From contig OY743180.1 of NCBI GenBank assembly GCA_963555705.1, forward strand, positions 42,998,129 to 43,062,128: 64,000 nucleotides of DNA. Reading direction: 5' to 3'. The DNA is from Ligustrum vulgare (taxonomy: Eukaryota > Streptophyta > Magnoliopsida > Lamiales > Oleaceae). Position numbers and translations under genes: made by a program. Shown one piece after another: positions 45,852 through 57,995 of the stretch (the first letter of the stretch is position 1; each line of letters opens with the position of its first letter). The notes under the pieces are model-generated. The model made no database searches and was not told the origin of the DNA. It was given only the letters and a program-made list of their open reading frames with translations.

Positions 45852-46630
45852 CAGAAGGTATTACGCAAATCCCGATACATCTTTGTTCCTCCTGGGTGGC
45901 CTGCATAAGGTGCTGAATGGGCTTCTGTCATAATCTCCTTTCTAATATGATCATCCTTCGGCACACACAGACGCCCTCTAAACATAAGTGCTTTATCAGA
46001 GGCAATCTCGAAGCCTATTCTCTTGCCAGTCCCAACTTCGGATCTGATCTTTTCTAAGAATCTATCACTTCCCTGTGTTTCCACAATCCGACCTCTCAAA
46101 TCTGGTTTAACGATCAGATTTTCCAATCTGTTAGATCCTTGAACTGATGGGGCTCGTACTTCAATTCTTAGATTCTGAAAATCTCGAATCAACTGATCTT
46201 GCATTGTTCCCAAAGCTGATAACTGTCCAGCATTCTTACTGCTCAAAGCATCTGCAACTTTGTTTGCTTTACCCGGGTGGTAAAGAATGGTGTAATCATA
46301 ATCGTTCACTAGCTCTAGCCATCGACGCTGTCTCATGTTGAGTCTGAGTGAAGAAATACTTGAGAGTCTGAGTGAAGAAATACTTGAGACTCTTATGGTC
46401 AGTGTAAATCTCACATTTACTCCCATACAATAGTGTCTCCAAACCTTCAAAGCATGCACTACAGCTGCGAGCTCTAAATCATGGGTCGGGTAATTCTTCT
46501 CATATGGCTTCAACTGTCTTGAAGCATATGCAATCACTCTCCCATTCTGCATCAATACACAACCTAATCCATGTTTGGACGCATCGCTGTAGATAACGAA
46601 ACCATCTGAACCATCTAGTATGGTCAACAC
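45839..46630 (-). pseudogene. pol: Tekay RNase H
   Basis: [40 protein letters not shown] and [10 protein letters not shown] are the RNase H core. The stretch around the YTDHKSL motif is damaged: a 24-bp direct duplication near 46340-46395 plus a frame change gives [16 protein letters not shown]. The C-terminus leads into the integrase zinc-binding region ([18 protein letters not shown]). Confidence 0.87.
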
Positions 46631-46909
46631 GGGTGCCGATACAAGTCTGTTCTTTAGTTCCTAGAAGCTCTGTCTACACTAATTGGTCCACTGAAATTTA
46701 ACTCATTTCCTAGTCAACTGAGTCATAGGACCTGCTATCTTCGAGAAACCCTCTATGAATCGTCGATAATATCCGGCTAATCCAAGAAAACTTCTCACAT
46801 CTCCAACATTTACTAGCGTTGGCCAATTCATTACAGTTTCAACCTTAGAGGGATCAACCTCAATCCCACTAGCTATAACAACATGACCTAAGAAGTCAAT
46901 TTTCTCGAG

Positions 46910-47844
46910 CTAAAATTCACATTTCTTGAATTTGGCATACAATCTCTCGGCTCTTAATATCTCCAACACGATCCTCAAATGTTCTTCATGCTGCTCGGAA
47001 TCCCTGGAATAGATCAATATGTCATCGATAAAAACAATGACGAACTTGTCAAGATAATCGTGGAATACTCGGTTCATCAAATCCATGAACACTGCAGGGG
47101 TATTCGTGAGACCAAATGGCATTATTGTGAACTCGTAATGTCCATATCGCATTCTGAACGCTGTTTTTGGTATGTCAGCTGGCTTGATCTTCAGCTGATG
47201 ATAACCCGACCTCAAGTCAATCTTTGAGAAAATAGCCGTACCCTTCAAGTGATCGAATAAGTCTTCAATCCTGGGAAGGGGATATTTATTCTTTATTGTC
47301 GCTTGTTGAGTTCTCTGTAATCAATGCACATTCTCATGCTTCCATCCTTTTTCTTTACAAACAGAATGGGTGCTCCCCATGGAGATACACTTAGCCTGAT
47401 GAAACCCTTCTCTAACAGTTCCTCTAACTGAACCTTCAATTCTTGCAACTCTTTCGGTGCCATACGGTACGAAGCTTTGGATACAGGGGCAGCTCCTGGT
47501 ACCAAATCAATGGAAAATTCCACTTTCCTATCAAGCGGGATTCCTGGTAGATCATCTGAAAATACATCACCGTATTCGCATACTACAGGCACTGAATCCA
47601 AAGTAACTTCCTTTGATGGTTTATCTTGAAGACTAACCAAATAACATTGGCATTTGTTCTTGGCTAACAACTTCTCTGCCTTCAAAGCCGAGATAAGGCG
47701 AGGAAGTGCTTTAATCTTCGATCCATAAAACTTGAATACTTCTTCCCCATTTCTGCGAAAAATAACTTCCCTCTTGTGACACATAATTGCAGCATGATTG
47801 GCGCTGAGCCAATCCATACCCAAAATAATATCGAAGTCCCTCAT
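46910..47844 (-). pseudogene. pol: Tekay reverse transcriptase
   Basis: [14 protein letters not shown] ends the protease. Then come [79 protein letters not shown] and the intact catalytic FIDDILIYS (near 47020). A frameshift just after RELNK (about 47300) and a TAG in place of a Trp at about 46910 break it. Confidence 0.9.
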
Positions 47845-48087
47845 TCAGATAATATTCAGATCTGCTTCCAATATTTGACCATCAAAATCTATTTGCACCG
47901 ATATGACTATCATATTAGTATCGATAGTATCTCCTGACGGTAAGCTAACCTCTAATGTACTACCAGTTTCTTCCCCTTTTAAGTTCAGTCTCTCTAAGCA
48001 TGCATCAGATATAAATGAATGCATAGCTCCTGAGTCTATAAGGACATATACGAGGATACCAGAAACATGCAATATACCTATTATCAT
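47845..48087 (-). pseudogene. Tekay aspartic protease
   Basis: VLIDSGAMHSFISDACLERL has the D-S-G-A active site intact, followed by VSLPSGD and QIDFDGQILEADLNII. The frame ends just before RT. Confidence 0.85.
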
Positions 48088-48121
48088 ATTAACATGCTCA
48101 AAATGGAAAAGTACTCTATGA

Positions 48122-49200
48122 GGAAATAATTAAGACATGTTCAGGAATTACGAAAATAACATGTGTACCTGCAATCACGTCAGAATCCTCAGCTGCATCC
48201 ATAGCGAACACTCTTGCTTTTCCCTTTCTATTCTGGTCCGAGTTCGTCCTCTAATTGAAACTTTGGACAGACGAAGCACGACAGTCTAAGGCAAAGTGAC
48301 CCGACTGGCTACACCTGTAGCAGACACCCTTATCCATCAGACACTCTCCCCTGTGTAACTTCTGACACTTAGGACAAGGGGAAGCAAAATTGGTCATCTA
48401 TCCTCCAATTGGTCCTGAATTTTGCCTTTTATTAGGCGCCTGATTTCTGTTTTGATTCTGCTTGCGATTCGGACCCTGCCTCTTTCTCTTACCCTGATAT
48501 CTCTGCTCATTCTAATTGCCCTGATTCCCAATTTGTATACCAGCATAGGTCACTGCTTGAGCTTTCTTCACCACTTCCCTGTAAGTGGGCAGTTCATGCG
48601 AACTGACAATCTGTCTAACGTCCGAGCGCAGACCCCTCTCGAAATGTCATGCCTTCTTTAATCCAGTCTCCACCAGATGTGGAGCATAACGAGACAATTC
48701 TTTGAACTTTCTTTCATACTCGGTGATATCCAGCTCTCCTTAAACCAGATGCAGGAATTCAGTCTCCTTGTGATCCCTGAGAGCTTGTGGGAAAAATTTA
48801 TCCCTGACTTCAACTTTGAATTCCTCCCAGGTGAGAGCTACTTGTTGTGCCACAGTCCTGGTCCGGGATGCAGATTCCCACCAGAAGCCGGCTCTACCAA
48901 CTAACATGAATTCAGCACATATGACTTTCTTGTCCTCCGGGCAAGAAATGTGCTGGAATATCCTCTCAATCATCTGAAGCCATTCCTCAACAGCCAAGGG
49001 GTTATCGCCACCATCAAAGGTAGGTGGGCGGTACCTCCGAAAATGTTCAATAATCGAAACCGAGGAACCAGCTGGGGCTTGCCTCAATTCCTAGACACCT
49101 TGAAGTAAGTCTCTGATAACGGTAGATTAGGTTGTGGGACCCTGTCCTGAAGCAGGCTGCTCATCAGCCGTCTGATTCGAAGCAGTCCTGATTATACATC
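48122..49200 (-). pseudogene. gag: Tekay gag
   Basis: FRRYRPPTFDGGDNPLAVEE and WLQMIERIFQHISCPEDKKV, then FMLVGRAGFWWESA and WEEFKVEVRDKFFPQALRDH, form the capsid core (49087-48740). The tail contains the zinc knuckle CYRCSQSGHFALDC (CX2CX4HX4C) near 48295. Stops near 48740 and 48480 break the frame. Confidence 0.87.
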
Positions 49201-49633
49201 TCGACATTTCCTTTAAAAATGAAAATCCACATTCACTACTTCTTCGTCAATTCCTCATAAATCATGCCATATCTAAATATTTATTATGTAAAGTCCAGCT
49301 AGGGTTCATTATCTCTAAATTCGAGGACAAAAATTATTATAAAATCATTCTTAAATCATATTATTCTCATTATACTCAACACTCGTTCTCTTTCTTTCTT
49401 ATTTGGATACAATCTCTTTCTCTTTCTTCTAAATCTCATAAATCATTAAATAGGTATCCGAAATACTGAAATAATGTTAAACATCATAAACTTCTTTACC
49501 TCGGAGTTGGTGGAACGAATGATGGCAGTGGCAATCTTCATTAATAATAATTCAATAATGTAAAACATTTCTTAAAATTTCTTTTTGAAAATTTGTCAGT
49601 CTACAGAAATGCAGGCTGACTTTGATATCAAGC

Positions 49634-50803
49634 TGTAGCGCCCCAAGTTCTAAATACCCGGTTCACCACATCATTTTCTGGTCTAAACTTTAAAATAATA
49701 TTCTAGCGGAAGAAATAACTGAAATTCATTTTTGGCAACATTAAATAAACTGTAATGGTCGATAAAATTCAAAAATATTTATGAAACAATTCAAAATAAC
49801 GAATCGATCCATTAATCATACAAAACATTCGGCAATGCCATAATTTCTCAAATAATTGAAAATCTCAAAAATAGCCAAAGTTTAGGAATATGGATCATCA
49901 AAATAAGATTCTCAATTATTTAACGACTATTGCCACAATCATCCATCAATTGCCACCCTCTCCGAAATCTGCAAATATTGTTAAAATAGACATGAGCATT
50001 TCATAGAAATACTCAGTAGACTCATCGTCAATTAATTAATCTATAATATAATTGAACACGTAAATGCAGGCTCTTTAGAAATCATAGGGTGTGAGTAGTC
50101 TCTTCTCGTGCATTAAAGCACAGGGCTCTCTTTGAAAAATCATAAACTCTTTAAAATCATCGGGTGTGGGTAGTCTCGTCTCGTGCATTTAAGGCACGTA
50201 AGTTATGCATAACATCATTATTTATCTTGCAAGACATTCTCTTCTTTCTTTCTCATGTATAAAAGCATAAAAGTTATGACAAGTATAACAACATAAATAT
50301 TTCATAAGAAATATATTCTCATCTCATTTCATGAAATAAATTTCATATAAATCACGTAACATAAACATTCACATCCAATCATAATTTAAATCAATTAATA
50401 GGGGCGAGTCTACCTTAAATTCAACGAGTGGAAAATCGAGCGGGAAATGACTTCAATCCTTTAAATCTCCGTACCCCTCATCTAGCCAATTAGAAAAATG
50501 AGTTAAATTAGTCTTTTGAAATTTATCATTTTTAAAAAATAATAAATTACAATTTGGGGACTAAAATGAATACTTTTAAACTTGAGGGACTAAAATGTAA
50601 ATTTTCAAAACTTAGGTTGAAGCTCAAAACGGATACTAAATTGTGGGGATTGAAATAATTGATTTTAAAAATGAAAGGGTTGATTAAAATCATTTAAAAT
50701 TTAAGGGGCTGAAATGATAAGTTTTAAAACTATAGGGACTGATTTAAATAACTTTGGAACTTGGGGACTATAGTACAAATTTCGAAAATCAAAAATTATT
50801 AAA

Positions 50804-50877
<74 letters not shown>

Positions 50878-52081
50878 GAAGAAGAAGAAGAAGAAAGGAA
50901 GAGAGGAGGTGCGTGCTCGTGCAACCCAGCTCCTTTTAGCAGGTGATTCGCTGGCAAAACGCCGGCGCAGAGAGGCGGGGAGCAGCAGTCGAGATGGGTT
51001 CAGGTTTTGAGGGGTTTGGGTGTGAGTTACAGGGGTAAATCGAGGCTTGAAGTTCGAGTTTGGGCTGCGAAAATCCGAGGTATTACCGGCGGTCAAGGTA
51101 AGGTTCTAGACTTCTTCTATTTCTTGGTTTGGAGTTGGATTTTTGGCTTATTGATGGGGTTGGAGAGGGCAGTGGAGGCGTGTGGTTGGTGATTAAATGG
51201 AGCTTGGGTGGTTGTGCAGAGGACGAAAATGGTGGTGTTGATGCATTGTGGCCGGCGTGTAGCGGTGGTGGAGTGAAGAGGCAGTGGAGGCGGTGGCTGT
51301 GTTGGTGGTTTGGATTGTGCAGTGAACGAAAATGGGCAGGGTGATGTTGATGATGATGATGAAGGAGGTGGCGGAGCTGAGTTGGAGGTGGTGGCTGTTC
51401 AATAGTGATGACGGTGGTGATGGCTACTAGGTTGTGCAATGAACTTGGTTGAGGATTGTGGTGGCGTTGGGTGGTTGTGGTGATGATTCAAATGGTGAGG
51501 TTGGAGTTCGAGTTTACCTGGCTATGGGAGGAGGCTGAAGTGGAGTTGAGCTGGTTGCTGGAAGTGAGAATTGTGATGGTGCAGAGAGGGAGACATTGGT
51601 TGCTGAAAATGGTGTTGAGCTGGTTGCTGGAAGCGGTGTTGTGGGAATGAGTTTGAGGCTTGCTGATTGGTGATGCTGGGACAGGGTTAATGAGTGAGTA
51701 TGAGGGGTTGGTGATGTAGAGCTATGGTATGGTATTGGATTGATGTGATAGGTGAAAGTTAGTGGTAGTATGAAATCTTGACAAGCAATACACGAAAATT
51801 TAGGAAAATCGTACGCGTGAATCAACTGAGTAGGAAAATGGATCAGATAAAATGAGCTTGACGTAATTTGGAATTTAAAACGATTTTGAAAATAATAATT
51901 TAAATAAAATAATAAAATTTTAGAAATTCGGAATTTATTTAAAATCGAATGAACTCGATATTTCTCGACTTGACTAGACGAATACGTCGTGACGTTAACT
52001 TAAAAATGAGTGAGATCGCAGCGGTATGGTTTATAATTTTAAAATAATTATTAAATGCGTGGAAAATTCCTTGTCGCTACA
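49634..52081 (-). repeat. 5' LTR of Tekay
   Basis: 2448 bp. (TC)n at 50811-50874. On minus, AATTTAAG|GTAGACTCGCCCC (donor near 50413) and TTTGCAG|ATTTCGG (acceptor near 49969) give a candidate 445-bp leader intron close to the primer-site end, matching that of the solo LTR at 19.3-21.5 kb. Confidence 0.92.
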
Positions 52082-52199
52082 ATTGTTTTAAGGGAAGAAA
52101 AGCTAATTTTTATGATGGAATTTCAGAATATATAATGGTACAAACAAGGTAGATTTTCTAGGAATAAAGGGTTCAAAATCATCTTTTATGAGTTAAAAG

Positions 52200-52206
52200 G
52201 TGAGTA
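52200..52206 (+). promoter_or_regulatory. Donor-like GTGAGTA in solo LTR X
   Basis: TTAAAAG|GTGAGTA resembles the exon end TTAAAAG|GTAAGTA of the LTR at 60.4 kb. A possible acceptor is TTTCTTTATAG ending at 55007. Weak on its own. Confidence 0.35.
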
Positions 52207-52879
52207 AGACTTGATTATGTATTGTTGATGTTAATTTCCCATATAGTGGGGAACTCCTAGATGTAGTTTACGCTATTTTAGATTGTTTGATTATGGGTAT
52301 TAATTGGATGAATATTATGCAAAGATTAAAGTTAGAATTGCAAGTGCTTTCTAGGTGTTTGATGAACTGTGTGAATGAAGTATGTCTTTACAAGTACTTG
52401 TGGAATCTTATATATAAGTTGTAAGTTTTGCTTAAAGAGTATGAATATGTAAGGATGGGAAATTGTAGGAAGGGCTAAGTTGATGATTGAGAATTAAAGT
52501 AACTAAAAATGGTAGTTTCATATTGGATTTGTTATGTATTTAAATCTAAATTTTTGTGGAAATTATTGATTTAGTGGGAATTTGGATACTAGATTATGTT
52601 CTATTTCATGATTTAATCATATTTATGGTATACCTATATCAAATTCTAAATATTTGGAGTTGGACATAATGTTGAAAGTTTCATAGTTGCAAGAAAAAGG
52701 ATTTGAACTTGAGTTTGAAGACATAATGATGCTTTGAGTTTATAAGTAAAATTTATTGTTGGGTTAAATCTTGTCTTCTTGCTAAACCACATGATTTAGA
52801 TAGGATAAGAAGTTTTCAAAAAGGGTCTAAAAACATAATGGAGTTACACACTTGAAAGACCACTTTGTATTTTTTTGAA

Positions 52880-53500
52880 TCTTAAAGTTTTAATGCTAAT
52901 TTATGTTGGTATTTATGTCTAAAAAGTGTTGTTAGCCTAAGTTGTGTTTCATGTTCAATACACATGATTTGAAGTGTGTTATGATGTCATAAACATGCCT
53001 TAAAAATCTGCTATAAATCCTCATTTAAATTTGTCATTTTGCAAGTGTTTAAAACTAGATTTTGTGGTCAAGTGATATTGGATTTCATGTCTAAAACTTG
53101 TTAAAGGCTTATGTTATGTTTTATTTTCAATACATATGATTAAAAGAGTGTTAAGAGGCATTTAACATGATTTAAAAATTTGCTAGAATTCCCCATGTAA
53201 AGTTATCATATTGCAAGTGTTTAAAACTAGATTTTAAGATTTAAGAATGTTGAATTTTATGTCTAAAACTTGTTATTAGCTTAAGCGATATTGTTCTATG
53301 TTTAATACACATGATTAGAGGTGTGTTAATAAGCATCAAATGTAGTTTAAAAAGGCTGCTGGAATTACTAAACTAAAATGTTCTTTTGTATGTGTTTAAA
53401 AAGGAAACCTGAGACTAAAAGATGTTAGACTTGATAACTAAATTTTGTTATAAGTTTGAAATATGTCCTATGTCTAACATATATGAGAAAGAAGTATGTT
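52880..53500. repeat. Diverged tandem repeats, about 185 bp period, in solo LTR X
   Basis: Three to four copies share TATGTCTAAAACTTGTTA-like text, then TTCAATACACATGATTA, GTGTTAA and GTGTTTAAAACTAGATTTT. They are strongly diverged, with no coding potential. Confidence 0.65.
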
Positions 53501-54179
53501 AATATGAAATTAACATGATTGAAATTGTGTTCTTAGACATATCACTTTAATGATACGGTTCTGCGTATGAAATACACAGAACTTGTTGACATGATTAAGT
53601 ATTTCATCCTTACTCCTTATTTGTTAAATTATAGAGAATATAACACATTATCATAGTTCGAATAAATGTTTATGTGAAGAATTTTTGCCATGATAGTATG
53701 ATATTTATGTCTTGAATAAATAATCATGTGCAAATTGTTCTGCCATGCTTGAATAAATAATTACGTGCAAATTGTTATACCATATATGATGAATTAATTA
53801 TATTCATGACCTTTCAAGCAAGATTTGCATGATTATTGGTGTCTCATATGCATCATGACATTATAAGCATTGGTGATCATTTAAACATTAAAGAGAAAGA
53901 TGATGTTTTCAAAAAAATGATCATAAACATTAAGGAGAAGATGAAATTTTCAAGAAATGATCATGAACATCAAAGAAGACCCTATTTAGATTGTACATCT
54001 AGGGAGAAAGTCCCTATTTGATGTCACGGACACAAGGTGTCCATTTAAAGCAGGCAACATGTCTTTCAGTCTTGGTTAGACTTAAGGTGTATGGGCGCCT
54101 ATTTGATGTGAACGCTGAGTCGGAAGTATGGGTGTTTGTTTAGGAGCTAGTCCCTACATATTAATGTTCCCAATTATGA

Positions 54180-54280
54180 AAGGACTGTTGGGAGTGAGTC
54201 CCACACAAACTGTTAACTCGTGAATCTAATGCTCATTAATATGCCTAGGCTTTGCAAGAACCTTTGGGAGTGAGTCCCAA
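54180..54280. repeat. Two TTGGGAGTGAGTCCCA hairpins
   Basis: TTGGGAGTGAGTCCCA occurs near 54188 and 54265 inside solo LTR X. The second is extended to TTGGGAGTGAGTCCCAA, a TTGGGA/TCCCAA stem. Function unknown. Confidence 0.6.
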
Positions 54281-55526
54281 TCGAATAGTGTATGACTCTA
54301 ATATGGGAAGAGCCCCTAAAGAGAAAAGAGAAGATAATTTTCGAAAATTAAAATATTGTATCTTTCATTAATATTACTTTTCAAAGAAAAGAAAGAAGCA
54401 GAGAGAAAGAAAAGATTGAAAAAGAGATGAAAATCATATCATTTATGCATATCATAGCATGCATTACATTTTCATTACCATGCTTATTGATTTGGTAACT
54501 ATTTGATGTTGATACAATGAATTTGCTATGTGAGATTTGGTTCTTATTTATATGTAAACAGGAATTGAATTGTCAAATATAGAAAACAATAAATAATGAA
54601 ATTTTCGTAATGATTTATATTGTTACGTGTCAATTTTGATATGATAATGAGGATGAAGTCAAATGTTTTATATATGCTTTGAAGCCAATATACAAGATGA
54701 GTATTGTGTTAGTATAACATATATGTAATTAAATATAGCGAATGAGATATGAGTTGATTATCAAATGATAAGTTAAAGTGCTTATGATTTCATTCACATA
54801 TATGAGAGATAATATCAAAGTTAAGAGGTAAAGTGTATGATTATTATTCACTTATAAGTAAGTTAAAGTTTGACAAGAAAATATTGAGATGATAGAAGCT
54901 TATATGACTTTGTACACTTTATGTTGCAATTAATATCTTATTACATGTATCAAGTTTTATTCACTGGACCACGCGGTTCACAGTTGTTTCATGAATTTTC
55001 TTTATAGGCGATGGAGCATTGATTCTTATATGTGTAGACTTCCTATGGATAATGCCGCGAGAATGAAGGGTAGTTATTGGTAACCAAAAGAGATGAATGA
55101 TTAATCCTCTTTGTACTTAGAGCTATTTTGGGATGAAAATCTTATTCTTTTAGTATTTAAAAGTTAAATACTATTTGGGGCTCAATTTTGAAATGTATAG
55201 GTAGGTTTTTATGTAAATAAATTGGTCTTGTATTTTAAAGTTCCGCTTGATGTTTAAATATTATTTTTATGAAGTGTTCAAATTGTTTTTGACTCGGTTG
55301 TAATTAAAATGTTAAACTTAAAGTAAAGATGATGATCCTAAATGTTTAAACGAGTAAACTCATTGTTTACAACGATTAAATTGATTATAAACAAGTTTAG
55401 AAATTTTTTGGCAAATGTATCAAATGTGCCATGTTTTTGAAAATACGCTACTAGTAGTTACCTGCAGCTACGTTTTCAATTCATCTCCCAGGAAAAAAAA
55501 TTATACAGAATTTCGGGGTTGTGACA

Positions 55527-56150
55527 TTGGGGGTCACTTTGTTGGTGACGTTGAACTGCTGCCAGCAGGAGCTCCTTTCTTATCTCCATCTAAAACCGGT
55601 GACCTGTCCCATTTCACCTCTACTCTTTCAGCATGATCAAAAATTTTGATTTAAAAATGCTTCTCTTGCGGATTCTCTAGTCTACTAAACACACAACATT
55701 CCAGCAGCGTTTGTCGTGGAACTGACTTGTGCTCTTGAGATCTGGGCCTAGTCTCATCCCCTGCACTTCTAGTTTGATCTGAATTTTTTTGTACGAGACT
55801 GCTCATGATGTGATGGAACTTTAGAATGGGGGTTGGGGTTGCACCTCCTCTTCATCACATTGCTGATTGGCTTGTTGGTTTCTGCGCATATCCTCCATCT
55901 ATCATTACATTTGTTTGAGCCTTCTTAATACCGACTCCATATTTAAATATGTTGGGGGTCTTGATGACCACTCTCCTCACGGTCTATTTGTATTACGACG
56001 TGAGACCTCATTGCTACGAGTTCTCCTGTGATTGTAGGAACTATGTTGTTTGCTCATCTTGTTAAGATATCTGAAATCAGACTCAGGGTGGAATTGTGGC
56101 TATTAACCAGAAGATCTCGGCCTCCTTCCTCGAACAAATTTGCTGATGTC
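55527..56150 (-). pseudogene. gag: Tat B gag N-terminal part
   Basis: On minus, the text continues directly into the fragment at 40801 when the solo LTR is removed (GAPAGSSSTSPTK, then SFLKQNLSEVEKLKK). The start may be near 56000 (MRSHVVIQIDREESGHQD). Stops are frequent. Assigned mainly by continuity. Confidence 0.55.
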
Positions 56151-56588
56151 ACTTCATAAGTGGAAATGAATTAGCAAGATTTGACTTCAAAATTGGTTGT
56201 TAAGTATTCGGGTCAATTTTTACTAAACTTGAATGAACTAAATACAGCGTGAAATAAGATGGATGTGAAGTGGATTTCAGATTATTAACAAACTGAATTT
56301 GTTTTTATATGAACAAGGGGTTCAATTCGCATAAGATCTGAAGCTCATGTCTATAATCAGGTCATGAGTTATAAAAGTTGAGAGACTTTTGAATTAATTA
56401 TCCCCTAAATGAGCATTAAACTCCTCTATTTATAGTTAAAATGGATGTCGAGCCATAATTCCTGACATCGGTTCGGATTCGAAAACCCTGATAGACACCT
56501 GACACACTATTACGTATTCATTTGTCATTAATTACGGTAAATTATAGATAAAGACTTGATTGACTGGATGGATTGGCATACTCAATTC
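56151..56588 (-). other. Probable 5' LTR or leader of Tat B
   Basis: AT-rich with no ORF. The minus-strand CTATAAATAGAGGAG near 56428-56442 is a good TATA box and fits the promoter of Tat B. LTR ends could not be defined, since no second copy was recognised. Confidence 0.45.
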
Positions 56589-57074
56589 TAGGGATGGCAA
56601 AAAAACTTGGAGGACACGAGATGACCCGCCCCGTGAAGTATTTTGGGGCGGACCCGCCCCACCCCGCCCAAAACCTGATTTTTTTTTTTTTATTGGAATG
56701 AGAAACTTGAAAAATAAATTTAATGAGGTCAAGAGGAATTGAACCTTGGTAGAACTTAGGGGTATAAATATGCACAACCACTATATCATTATATTGTTTA
56801 TTGATTTATTTTTCCTTCAAATATATACATATCATCTTTAAAGTTCAAACTTAAAAATTCTAATTAGTTCGACGCCTAAAATTTCATTATTAATTTTGCA
56901 AAAATAAATAAATAAATAAATAAATATAATAATAATTATTTCGGGTCATTGACGGGACGGGACGGTGGGTCGACCCGACCAGGGACCAATCAGGTCAAGC
57001 TCACGGGGTAGGGCGGGATCAAAGTTTTCGGGTTTGGGCAAGGCAACTCGGACCCGCCCCCATTGCCAATGCTA
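56589..57074. mobile_element. Non-autonomous hAT-type element
   Basis: 486 bp. Ends are TAGGGATGGCAA and TTGCCAATGCTA, with GGGCGGGTC-rich subterminal text on both sides, typical of small plant hAT elements. The flanks CTCAATTC (56581-56588) and CTCATTTC (57075-57082) are an 8-bp target duplication with one mismatch. No transposase. Confidence 0.82.
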
Positions 57075-57082
57075 CTCATTTC

Positions 57083-57385
57083 AGCTCATCTTGAGTGTTT
57101 TTTCACACTTCGGTTATGCGATCAAAACAAAGCACCTCACACTAACTTACAGCTGGCTTTCACTCCACTTCATCATTCACCACTTCAGTTCGTCCATCAT
57201 TGTGCCAAATATCCTTGTCCTGGCTAGTTCGATAAAAAAGAAGTCGCCACGCCCTCAAAATTATTCCACCTCGATTCGGCCAGCCACATGTATATATTAA
57301 TTGTAAAATAACTGCAAATCCAACTTAAATACTTATAAACAAAAATAAATAATAAAAACGAAAGAACAATTTCCCACAAATGTAA
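57083..57385. other. Stretch without recognised gene
   Basis: Short open frames only. Probably degraded Copia sequence upstream of the RNase H tail, but no motif is readable. Confidence 0.4.
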
Positions 57386-57466
57386 GACATTGCAGATCCG
57401 CTGACAAAGAGTTGTCACAGAATAAACATGATCGTCATGTGGACTCTTATGATATTAAATACATAA
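57386..57466 (+). pseudogene. Copia RNase H C-terminal fragment
   Basis: DIADPLTKSCHRINM followed by a TAA at 57464 matches the tail of Ty1/copia polyproteins. It is followed by a purine-rich AGTGGAAG and an LTR-like start, as in Angela/Tork-type elements. Confidence 0.72.
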
Positions 57467-57494
57467 GTGATTGGATCTAGTACAAGTGGAAGTT

Positions 57495-57990
57495 TGTAAG
57501 TGTTATGCCCTAGGTCCAATCGTTTGACCAAACACTTACTAATATATTTGATGCATTTAATATATGGTAGATCTGTTATTTAATTGATTTGTAATAATAT
57601 TATTATTCTTTCTAATTAAATCAACAAAGTTCGTAGATTCAAATCTTGATAACTTGTTAATCACAAGGAGTTGTGATTGTGAGATATAAGTTACAATTGA
57701 ATCTTAAATATTCTTGGTCGTAAAGTAATATCTTTATTACGAATAGATCAACACGTGTCATCGCCCACTTTAGAAGTGAGTAGCTAATCTCGCAAGCTAA
57801 AATGTAGAGATATCTAAGTGAACACGTGATATCTAAGTGAGTAGCTAATCTCGCAAGCTAAGAATACTCCGTAATCTACTACCTGGAACCTTTGAGGTAC
57901 ACACAAGATTTAAACATTAAGGAAAATCCTAGGAAATTAGAGGGGTGTCTCGAGAGTAAGAATACTCCGTACTCTACCCCCACCTATTCT
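57495..57990 (+). repeat. Copia 3' LTR or part of it
   Basis: TGTAAGTGTTATGCCCTAGG resembles the LTR starts of Angela-type Copia elements. Contains a direct duplication of GTGAGTAGCTAATCTCGCAAGCTAA (units at about 57776 and 57837) and of GAATACTCCGTA. The end is not defined; it runs up to the LOG gene stop. Confidence 0.5.
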
Positions 57991-57995
57991 AAGAT

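Larger units (their letters stand above)
42198..52081 (-). mobile_element. Full-length degenerate Tekay chromovirus
   Basis: 9.9 kb, with LTRs at 42198-44628 (3') and 49634-52081 (5'), both TGTAACGACC...GCGCTACA on minus, and target duplication ATTGT at 42193-42197 and 52082-52086. A weak initiator-Met-type primer site lies beside 49633 and the purine tract TTTTAAGGGGGTAAG beside 44629. The internal region reads gag, protease, RT, RNase H and integrase, with stops, frameshifts and a lost integrase Asp. Confidence 0.93.
40802..55526 (+). mobile_element. Very long solo LTR (family X), nested in Tat B and itself carrying Tekay
   Basis: Begins TGTAACAAAC and ends GGGGTTGTGACA. The flanks are TTGGA and TTGGG (or ATTGG on both sides with shifted ends), a probable target duplication. 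Without the Tekay insertion it is about 4.8 kb. Tat B gag reading continues directly across it. Supporting features: TATA-like TATTATAAACG near 41925, a donor-like AAAAG|GTGAGT at 52200, and diverged internal tandem repeats. No coding region of its own. Confidence 0.65.
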
